Below are positions 11,217-20,126 of a stretch of 64,000 nucleotides of DNA, piece after piece. A program made the translations under genes and the position numbers. The DNA lies in assembly GCA_036346375.1 (NCBI GenBank), contig CM070510.1, forward strand, positions 65,940,376 through 66,004,375. Reading direction: 5' to 3'. The stretch is from Guadua angustifolia. Its lineage: Eukaryota > Streptophyta > Magnoliopsida > Poales > Poaceae. Positions within the stretch are counted from its first letter, which is position 1. The number at the start of each line of letters is the position of its first letter. The notes below the pieces were generated by a model that made no database searches, was not told where the DNA came from, and was given only the letters and a program-made list of their open reading frames with translations.

Positions 11217-14200
11217 TTAGAGAACCGGAAAGATATCGTCGCCATCCTCGTTACCGTTGAGATGGTTGAACGGAGCATCCCCCTCGTAGCGGAAATCTGG
11301 ACCAACGTAGCACTTCATCTCATGAAACAGGTTGAGGTTGTCCACCAGCTTATGGAATATATTGCAACCGCAGCACTGAAACAACAAAACCACAAAAACA
11401 AAGGATCAACAAATGTGTAGGTCAAGACAAGATGCAATCTGATACATACAAAGACACACAAGTTGACAGGCAGAAAACAATGCACTAGGGAAGGAGAGAA
11501 GATGTCATAGATACAAATATCGAGATACCAAAAACTTGTTGAAAAGTACATATATTGGAGCTAGAAGATAATAAATTTAGCATCAGAGTCAAGCGCATTT
11601 AAAAAAAAAAAAGACCACAACATATAGATCCAATATATATGCAAAGATCCATAGCCAAAGTAGAACTTATATCTGGGATGACAACCACCTTTTGGTGGAA
11701 TAGGTGGCATGACAATAGCCTGCTAGCTCTGAAATACCCGGTGGTCTATACATATGGAAAGAGCCCTATGATCACAGTAAAAGGCTGGCTGGAAGTGGAG
11801 GATATCTCAAAATTTATTTCGCCTCTCAGATCAGATGCAGCAGTGCATGAACTGGCAACTTCGATTGAGAACGGCCACATTTTGAGGAATGGTGCAGGTT
11901 CTGATCAAAGATCTATGGCCCATGGCAGTGAGATGAATTTCAGGGCCAAGGCAATGTACACAATCATGCATGAAGGAGGAGAGTTGGATTACAATGCTCA
12001 GCTAATTTGGGAGGTGGTGGCAAGAACTAAGCCGAAATTCTATCCCTGGCTGGTTCTGAAAGGCCGTACCAATGTCAAAGAAAGATGCATGTACTCAATG
12101 ATGCTGTATGCTCGCATGGTTGGGGCTATGATGAATCGACATGGCATCTTTTAGGTATTGTTTGGTAGTGCTCCAGATCTCAGCTCCACCTCAGATATGG
12201 AGCTTGTAGGCTAAAATAAAGTGAATTAAGTTTATGTTTTTGTCTAAAATGTAAACAAGATGACCCATCTAAACACTCTCATTGATTTACCCACAGCTCT
12301 AGCTCCATAAATTTCTGGAGTTAAAAATACCCTGCTTCACCAACTCTACGGATTTTAGTGGAGCTGAAGCTGTGCCAAACACCCCCTTAATAAGTTGTGT
12401 GCAAACAAAAGAAATTTGAAGATTAATTGGAATCGACACAACGGGGATAGACTCAGATTTGCCGCTCTTGGAAAGAGGTATGAACAGCCTGACTGAAGTA
12501 TTGTGTCTGACATGGACCACAGTTGCTACAGTGATATGTTGGAATATTTGGGTGGCAAGAAATAAAAAAGTGTTCGAGTCACTTGAAATGGACCAATTTC
12601 TACTGTTGTCATATCGTAGGCGGCAGCTTATGTTGGTGAAGAACTGTATGAAGAACACGTTTCTACAGATATCTACAGATTATTGGCTTGATAGATGGAG
12701 AGTAAGAAGTACTATCATGTAGTAGTTTCTTTATTCTCTCTTTTCTTGAGTCTTGGTGCGAGCTTGTGCCTTAACCTTGGCTTTACTTGTACTGGTTAAC
12801 TGCTTATCATCCATAGATGTCACGGCGTCGCCTAGGCATCCCGGCGACCGGTGGAGGACGCCATGACCGCCTGCCTCGACTGGCCCCGAATCCCCATCCC
12901 CCTCTACTCCTCCGCAGGCCCGATCTCCCTCGTGGGCACCGCTGCAGCCACCTTCCCTAGCCCTTCTACGGCCATTCGTCGCAATTGGTAACCCGCCGTC
13001 CACAACCACGTCCACATTCGCTGATACTTCCCCAGCCTAGACATCCACGTCCACCGGCGGCGGGTTACCAACTGCTGCTGCAGTCGTTCACTTCCCCTAG
13101 ACAGCGGTGGCTGTTCGCTGATACTTCCCCAGCCTAGACGTTCGCTGCTGATACTCCCTCTACTGCTGCTGCTGATGCTGCCCCACTGTTGCCCCTGCCC
13201 CTGATGTTGTAGTGTTGTTAAATCATCGTCTAATCATTGCCTATGCGTCCAGGCACCCTAGGCTCACCGTGCCTAACTGGACCGCCGTGACAACTATGTT
13301 ATCATCCCATTTCCCGTCAAAAAAAAACCTTAAACACTAACCAACCGCTGTCCACGTCCACGTTCGCTGATATTTCCCTAGCCTAAATGGTCCATGTCCA
13401 CCGGTGGCGGGTTACCGACAGCTACTACAGCCGTTCACTTCCCCTAGACGGCGGTGGCTGTTCGCTGATACTTCCCCAGCCTAGACGTTCGCTTCTGCTA
13501 CTCTCTCTGCTTCTGCTGTTGCTGATGCTGCCCCTGCCCCTACTGCTGCTGTTGCCCTTGCTCCCTGCTGTTGGCTGCCGTTCACTTCCCCTAGCAGCCG
13601 CTGCCCCTGTTGCTGCCGCTGCCGCCTCTGCTGCTGCTGCCCATGCTACTGCTGTAGTGCTATTAAATCATCATCTAATCATTGCCTTTGCGTCCAGGTG
13701 CCCTAGGCTCGCCGCGCCTAAACGGACCGCCGTGACAACTATGTTATCATCCCATTTCCCGTCAAAGAAAAAACAACTTAAATACTAACCCAACCAAGGA
13801 CAATGGCAAATTCACTACATAAGCAAAGGTTTAGCCTGAAGAACAAAAGAACCAACATTTGTAAATCATAGAACTATCAAGGCCTCACAACTCGAATGAA
13901 TGAGTACCTTGGGATACTGGACTAAAATGTTTGTGCGGTTAATCTTGGCTACTGGCCAATGTAACTTAAACTGCTAACTTATCTAGCCTGTTTGATTTTT
14001 GTTCACCTAAATTTGTACAAACCAGAAGAACAGAATTCTACACTGAAACAATAACCTGAAGTTGTATCACACTGAAACAGGTCATTCTGCTCCTTTTTTA
14101 TCTGTGTAGAAACACAGGTCATTCTAATATAATAGGATGTCGTAACCTTCTTCAAGTTCAATGTTACTGATGTCCAAAGAAAATTCTCTGGAAGAACATA

Positions 14201-15346
14201 TGACGTATGGTAAATTGGTAATAACCCATCTGTTGACTACACTAATCGTCCAGTCCTACGTTTCACGTTCAGTATTCATCAAATGAAAATAAGGACCGCC
14301 ACCAAAAGGGCATCTCAATTCAATTTTTCAAGACATAATTAGGATCAGGTCAACTTGGATCCTTATCTAACACATTAACATTACATTAACCAAGCAGTCC
14401 ATATATACCTGAACAAACACGGTGCCGTCAGTGTAGGCGTGCGGGTTGATGGCCCGCGTGGTACGCTGCCCGCACACATTGCAGGTGAACGCCACCCGCA
14501 TCCGCCTCCGCGGGGACTTTGTGAAGAGCGACCAAGGGAGCGTAGACACCTCTGGCCGGTCTGCCCCGCCGGCTTTGCTCGCCTTTGGCGGCCCCTCCAT
14601 CCCCGATCCCGTCGTCCAGCCACTCCCCTTCGCGGCGCTCAGCACCAGCCCCATGGCCGCGTCCTGCAGATGCACAGCAACCAGATCAGAAGCCAAAATC
14701 AACTTGATCCGGCCGTATCGGCCGAAGCAAGAAAATCTTGATGCACCCCATAAACAAGACCATGTTGATCAAAGGTATTGGTTAACAAATTGAGTCCTAT
14801 CGAAGGAAGAAACCAAACGGCAAGCAGTAACATCAAATGGAGTCGAAGCGAGAAACTGTAAAGATCGCATAAATCTGCCGTAAAGTAACCGCGAAAGCAT
14901 CGGATTTGATCTAACAGCGACAAGAAGACAAAATTGCATGAGGCAGCGTCCAGAACCGGTACGAAAGCCAACAAATTAGAGCAAGGCGCATCAGATCGTG
15001 GCTAACCGCCGCCGCAGCCGTGCAGCGTCCGTACCTTGGAGAGCGGCGAGATGGAGAGGCCGTACGGCGCGAGGCTGGTCGGCTCACGCCCGGCGCCTGC
15101 CGACCTGGGGACTTCCCCGTCGTCGCCTTGGCCTGCAAGCGCATAGAGGAACGTTAGCACCGATGCAAGCAGTAGAAATGAGATGAGACGCGTGCGGGGG
15201 TGAGGAGGAGAGATAAGTCACAAGTACGTACGCTTGGAGGCGGCGACGGGGAGGAAGGCGGCGCGGCGGCCGCGGCGGTGTAGGGGGTTGGAGGGGAAGG
15301 GGAGCGGGAGAGACCGGGAGGTGGTGGCGATCGCGACGGACTCCAT
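11217..15346 (-). CDS. Plastid HSP70-escort protein with DNL zinc finger (HEP/Zr3-like), 208 residues
   Basis: Four coding exons on the minus strand: 15232-15346, 15035-15132, 14409-14663 and 11217-11375 (TAA), all with GT/AG borders and one open frame. The ATG at 15346 is chosen because the next residues form a Ser/Arg-rich, acid-free chloroplast transit peptide (residues 1-38, ending LPVAASK). The C-terminal domain is a DNL-type zinc finger: CNVC at 132-135, CCGC at 157-160, the RTTRAINPHAY segment between, and DNL at 168-170. Such proteins (yeast Zim17/Hep1, Chlamydomonas HEP2) keep organellar HSP70 soluble. The acidic tail ends in DDIFPVL. The last exon is separated by a 3-kb intron full of transposons, yet the splice sites are intact. 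Confidence 0.92.
11620..12760 (+). mobile_element. Degenerate LINE (non-LTR retrotransposon) 3' fragment in a HEP intron
   Basis: The plus-strand reading frame 11639-12154 contains TFWWNRWHDNSL and FYPWLVLKGRTN, which fit the end of the reverse transcriptase and the zf-RVT region of plant LINEs. After a MITE insertion a second frame, 12459-12722, contains ICWNIWVARNKKVFES, the usual segment after zf-RVT. A T-rich, G-rich 3' tail follows to about 12760. The N-terminal endonuclease and most of the RT are missing, so this is a dead 5'-truncated copy antisense to its host gene. Confidence 0.75.
12151..12390. mobile_element. hAT-like MITE inserted into the LINE fragment
   Basis: The ends are inverted repeats. 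The left end reads TTAGGTATTGTTTGGTAGTG; the right end, read on the other strand, starts TTAAGGGGGTGTTTGGCACA. AGCTCC/GGAGCT motifs are repeated inside in opposite orientations. It is about 240 bp and interrupts the LINE, so it is younger than that insertion. Confidence 0.7.
12808..13778. repeat. Tandemly duplicated repeat element with CTG-rich core in a HEP intron
   Basis: Two related copies, about 13006-13332 and 13352-13778, share the motifs GCTGATACTTCCCCAGCC, GGCGGGTTACC, TTCACTTCCCCTAGAC and CCGCCGTGACAACTATG in the same order. Copy 2 is longer because a CTG/CCG-rich trinucleotide tract has expanded. A left part (12808-13005) begins ATAGATGTCACGGCG, the complement of the right end CGCCGTGACAACTAT, so the whole may be a terminal-inverted-repeat element with an internal duplication. 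The open frames inside are low-complexity and not genes. Confidence 0.7.
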
Positions 15347-16186
15347 GGGCGGCGACGGCGAGCGAGAGACGGGAGGAGATTTTTTTGCGGTCGGCAATGC
15401 TGCGAAGGCAGAGTGACACAGAACAGAAAATGCATTTGGGAAGGAGCGGGTGAGGATTAATACACGTCGGCCCCACCATTCCACTCTACTCTACATCCCT
15501 CTTTGGGCAGGCAAACTATACAATTGACCTTTCTTCTCTTCTCTTCTTTTCTTTTCTTTCTCTTAGTAATTTTTGTGGCACTTTCACCCTCACCAATTCA
15601 CAATTGTCTCAACCTAAGGGCGTGTTTGATTTAGTTATTGATTCTAAATTCTGTTTCTAAAAGTAAAATAAAAAACAAACAGTCTGATTCTAGAATTCGA
15701 TTCTTACAATCCAACTCACCTATATACACTTGAATCCACAATTCACTTCATATGCGCTTTTAGATTCCAAATTTTTTAGAAAATCGAATCCTTCTATAAC
15801 AACAATCTAAGAATCGCTTTCTTGCATTTTTAGAGAATCTAAAACTAAAACAAATAGGAAAGGAGTTAGGGAGGTAGGGCCGGCGTGTGTGTCCCCATGC
15901 AAAAAGAGAACATTATTTCGATGTGCGCGTGCAGCAACCAATTATGCAAGTCAGTATACGACGAACGTATACTCTCTTGATCTTGATCCCTCCAAAGCTT
16001 GTCTGAAAAACGGGATTTTTTTTGTTTTGTTTTGTTTTGTGGGAATTGAATTGTTATCTGCGAAAATCCTATTAAAATGTGAAGTTCTGTGCTCCAAACA
16101 GGGCCTAAACGGATGACCGAACAAATACCATGACAATAAAACCTACGGTATTACAATTTCGATCTTTTTATACATTTATTATCGTA

Positions 16187-17095
16187 TGAATGGTTTCAAT
16201 AAAAGAGTAATCTTTGTAAAAATACTCTACTTTTGGCTATTTCACAAACTCACACTTTTAAACATCAGTTTCATAGAACCACACTTACCGCTGCATAACA
16301 TTTCACATAACCACACTTTTAAGCAATGCCATTATATCAATGGGCTTGATATCCTGGGTCCATTTGTTAGACTAAGAGTAATCCCAATGAGTAATATCTA
16401 TAGCAATGTCTAGAGGATTAGAGAGAAGAGAGAGAGCATTTATTACATGATGTCCATAACAAATCTCTAATAGGTAGTGAGTATGTTTTAGTAATTCAAA
16501 GATATTAATTAACTTGTATGCATGTTCTATACATACAAAAACGCGTTGTGGGGAAATCGTTCGAGCTCCCAATGGCAAATTTTCGATGTCTATTCTTCTT
16601 GATCAAATATAAAAAGCAATTTCTTGCATGAGACATCACTTTCTTCTCTTTCTTCTTTTAATGACCGTTCAGATCATCTTTTTACCCATGTGACACAGTA
16701 TACACATTGTTTAGACATCGCCTACGTGGCCCATTAGGACTACCCTAACAGGCCGTCCTGGCTCTAGTTGCGAACGTGAGGTGACTGTCAAGATAGACAA
16801 TAACCAATTCATCAGCATGATTGCTTGCTGTGGAAGAGTTGACCAAAGGGCATTTCACGGCAGAATGCGGCGTGCAGCAGTGACACGAAATGGGATAGCT
16901 TTGTTAGTTTGACGAGCAACCCGAGATATCAGGTCCGTTGCATGACAGCATTGTTTAAAAGTGCGTATTTGTGAAACGTTATGCAAAAACAAGGGTGGTT
17001 CTGTAAAATTGATGTTTAAAAATATGATTTTGTGATAATTGGTTTTACAAAATTTATTGCCATAAAAAAAATGACCAATAGCATTGTTCATATGT
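16187..17095. repeat. Fold-back element with ~190-bp arms and a nested MITE in the loop
   Basis: The left arm (about 16187-16374) and right arm (about 16904-17095) are inverted copies. TTTTAAACATCAGTTT...AGAACCAC and GCATAACATTTCACA on the left match the complement of right-arm sequence in the same order. Both arms end at the loop with GATATC and a TTAG/CTAA motif. The loop contains the MITE at 16372-16749. The outer element is non-coding. Confidence 0.75.
16372..16749. mobile_element. MITE nested in the fold-back loop
   Basis: The left end CTAAGAGTAATCCCAATG is complemented by the right end CATTAGGACTACCCTAAC. The interior is AT-rich and non-coding. It lies just where the left arm of the surrounding fold-back stops, so it inserted into that older element. 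Tourist-type (PIF/Harbinger) is likely from size and ends, but the target duplication is not clean. Confidence 0.6.
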
Positions 17096-17364
17096 CGTTG
17101 GTCACCAGATAATATTGCTTTCAGGAAACATTTACAGCACACCATTGAACTATCTTGAAAGAATTTATACAAACAAAACGGCTGAAGGGTGAAGAGGATA
17201 CACTAAACAGTAACCTAACACACATCCTAACTAAGCGCAAACAACCTATTTTTCAAGTCTTGAGTCGTATGATCAGCTCTCAGGAAACCAGCAACAACAC
17301 TTAAAATGAGTAATAGCTGAACAAAATCTCCATCCTCACTACTATGGCTGCAACTACACCCACA

Positions 17365-19766
17365 TCAATCATCATTCATGTCTTTGCTGCTGCTATCGTC
17401 CTCACCTTCTTCCTCGTCTTCATCTTCATATCCATCTCCATCTGCCTCTTCTTCCCCACCCTCATCCCCATCCTCATCCTCTTCAACTTCGTTCTCCTCA
17501 GACGAATACCAATCTGAGGAGAACGTATACTCATCAAAGTAAACAACACCATCAGAATCACTGCTGCTGGAGTAACAAGCATCTGTTTCAACCTTCAAAA
17601 AGCAAAATTATGATAATAATCATATATTCATATCATTGAATATAGCAGTGCTCAACTCTGTTCCAACAGTCTCTGTTGAAAGTAGCACAGCAACAAGAAA
17701 GAGTATTACAACAGTGCCAAAGAAAAGTCATATACATGAATATAAGTATAGAACCCCCCCAACACACACACAAACATTATAACATGGATATTGTAATAGC
17801 AACGCGTTTATGTACTACTTCATTTGGACATTGCAGTTACTACACTACTGAAATAAGTTGTCTTTGCACCATAGTGCCAAACGGTTACTTTGACACAAAT
17901 TGTTCTGTTAACTACAAAGCATCCCTACACCCAATTTGCTTTCCAGTGTGTAAAATTGGTCCCTCCCTCCTGTCTCCTTTGCATTGAAAATATGCAATGC
18001 AGTATCTAGCCACGCAAATTGTGCAGGAAGTTCGGCTAGTTTGAGTAAAACAAAGAACATACCATTTCAATGTGAACAAGGGAGGGGTTCTCACTTTCAG
18101 AAGGTGCCCAAATCTTGATATCACTCTCCATGCCACTGCTTGCAACAACAATCTCAGAAGGGTGCTGTTCAACACAGTTCACAATCCGTTTATCTCCTTT
18201 CATCACTCGCATAGTATCCCCATCCTTCTTTCTCCAAATAAATACATGGCCACAGTCTGATCCAGAGGTAACATAATCACAGCTGGGACCAAGGAAGTTA
18301 ACACCCTTAATGGTGTGCATGTTCTGGTGTCCCTTGAAACTTTGAGGTACAGGCAACTTATCTCTACAAAAAGGTAATGGGGATGTATTTGTATGGCAGG
18401 TTCCTTAGTCTCATCCATCCGGAGTCGTTCACCTACCTCAATATTGTTGAAGTGTAACCCATGCTCTCTCGAAAAAAGGTAGATATTGTCATAACTGTAG
18501 GATGCTAATAACTCGCTGGTCTGTGAGAAAGCCAAACCAGTTATTCCATCTTTGTTTTCACCAATCAAATGTGGAGGGCAGAAGTGCTCAATTGGGCGGC
18601 TGGAACTAGAATCCCCATTCAGATGCATCTTGCGGGTATCATATAACCTTACATACTCATCAGATCCGGCAATCGCAAAGGAATGGGAATTTCTTGGGTC
18701 TATGCCAATATCATAGAGTTCAATGAATTCGCCTGTGAAGTGATCATCAACCGCCCCACATTTAAAGAGTTCAGTGGCATTTTTCCCCCTTAGGTCAAAC
18801 TGGAGGGGAAACAGAGTCAGCAACAAAGGAATCCAGCAGAGATAGTTACAATTGAAGGAGGCAAGTTAAAAGCTTACAAGCCACACAGAGCCATCTGCCC
18901 CGCAGCTAAAGAATGTGTGAGGATTTCCCGGCTCAACAGCCAACTTCTGCACTGGGTACTCTAGTTCAACAAGCTTGTCTGTAAAACAATGGCCCCCTTC
19001 CTGTATTTGCGAATGCCTCACCTGTCGCACGGTTACAACAAAGAACCATAGCATGATGGTATGAGCAATGTCAACGAGCAAGATAAGAACATGAGGCCAT
19101 GGAATTGGTTGGTTGCAAGCAAAACAGTCAGCATGTACGTACCTGGCAGTCAGCAGCGCATGTGACAATGCGCCGATCATCTGAAAAGGGCATGAACTGC
19201 GCATGGAGCACGTTGTTACTGTGGCCAGTGTGGAACATCAAAGTTGGCTTGGCCTCTTCCCAATTCCACAGCACGACGGTCCGATCGTCCGACCCAGACA
19301 GTAGCAGGCTCCCGTCGCTGTTAAAGCTTATGGTGTTCACACAACCCCTGTGCATCCGCAGTCTCTTCTGGATACTGAGAGAATGAAGAAAGTCCTGCAC
19401 AGCCAGTCAAACAGACTCCATGATTATAATAGATAGAATCACAAGTTTTAGATCAACAATAGATAGAATCAGAAGTTTAATTACAATTTACAAGCTATGA
19501 ATGGTCCTCTCTGGACTTTGAAAGGAGAAAGCTACGAATTTCTCAGCATTAGTGTAGTAAAGCCAAATCTAATCCTGTTCCAAGGACAAGCTAATATCCT
19601 TCAATTTCAGGGTCAAATGATTGGCACAGAAAGAATTGTTGAGGAGTGGGGAGAAGAGAGGGAGAGAGACCTGGGAGGCCATGACGGAGTTGGCGAAGCG
19701 CTTGGGCGGGAGGCGGCCGACCTCCCGCTCCCACAGCCCCGACATCCGCGTCCCCTCCGGCGGCAT
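17365..19766 (-). CDS. DCAF8-like: DCAF8-like WD40 protein, predicted CUL4-DDB1 substrate receptor, 461 residues
   Basis: Six coding exons on the minus strand: 19671-19766, 19143-19394, 18878-19021, 18433-18799, 18063-18361 and 17365-17592 (TGA). The start is the ATG at 19766; an in-frame GTG 18 bases upstream is not needed. WD repeats are visible as HRGCVNTISFNSDGSLLLSG, HSNNVLHAQFMP, VQKLAVEPGN, YDIGIDPRNSHSFAIAGSD, GITGLAFS, TIKGVNFLGP and IVNCVEQHPSE. The VRLYDTRK segment carries the WDXR-type motif used to dock on DDB1. The tail (last ~75 residues) is extremely acidic. Family members (DCAF8, Arabidopsis ASG2) recruit substrates to CUL4 ubiquitin ligases. The intron 18362-18432 is only 71 nt and its borders (GTGAAC...TAGAG) were chosen to keep the family reading frame. 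The gene is head to head with SR45a. Confidence 0.9.
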
Positions 19767-20126
19767 TGCCTCCTCCGTCGCCACTCACGGGGGTTTCCTG
19801 GCTCGCCCCTCTCTCTGACCTAGTTGCGGGGAAGGGGAGGAGAGGGGTAGAAGGACAGACAGATCACTGCCGTCCATCACAGAACGAACGGTTCGAATCC
19901 CGCACTCCTCCGTGGATTTGTTTTGTTGGGCCGGGCCTGGGCGGCCGTTAATTTCCGAGAGCGATACAATACAAACAAGACCCAAACCATTTCGACGCGA
20001 CCACAAGTCTCGCGGAGGAGAGGGAAGAAGGGAAGCGAACGCGCGGCCAAACCCTAGCCGAGCGCGCGCGTGACGGCCGGGACCGGAGCTCCGCCGTCGG
20101 CTTCGCGGCCGTCTCCTCCTCTCTCC
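19767..20126. promoter_or_regulatory. Short bidirectional promoter between the DCAF8-like and SR45a-like genes
   Basis: Only 360 bp separate the start codons of the two divergent genes, and both 5'UTRs must lie here. The right half is very GC-rich with CGCG runs and the plant 5'UTR motif AAACCCTAGCC (about 20048-20058), similar to a telo-box. No clear TATA box is seen for either side, as is usual for housekeeping promoters. A B-box-like GGTTCGAATCC occurs at 19890-19900. Confidence 0.7.

Larger units (their letters stand above)
15347..17364. other. Intergenic: HEP promoter side and transposon-rich spacer
   Basis: Bases 15347-15550 are the probable HEP 5'UTR and promoter on the minus strand, with a CT-rich run at 15522-15565. 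A hAT-like MITE remnant (about 15617-15860) begins GGGCGTGTTTGATTTAG and ends with a loose complement, ACTAAAACAAATAGG. Bases 16187-17095 form a large nested fold-back, listed separately. The last ~200 bases are probably the 3'UTR of the DCAF8-like gene. No coding gene seen. Confidence 0.55.

Noticed and set aside
13387..13788. 133-codon plus-strand open frame in a HEP intron
   Set aside because: It consists of Leu/Pro/Ala runs from the CTG/CCG repeat tract and lies inside a duplicated element.
19671..19784. Longer N-terminus of the DCAF8-like protein starting at 19784
   Set aside because: That codon is GTG; the first in-frame ATG is at 19766.
19836..19911. tRNA-like stretch: 76 nt with GGAGGAG/CTCCTCC ends and GGTTCGAATCC B-box
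   Set aside because: The outer seven bases pair, but the T-stem has only two or three pairs, there is no A-box and no credible D or anticodon arm. It also lies in the 5' region between two genes.
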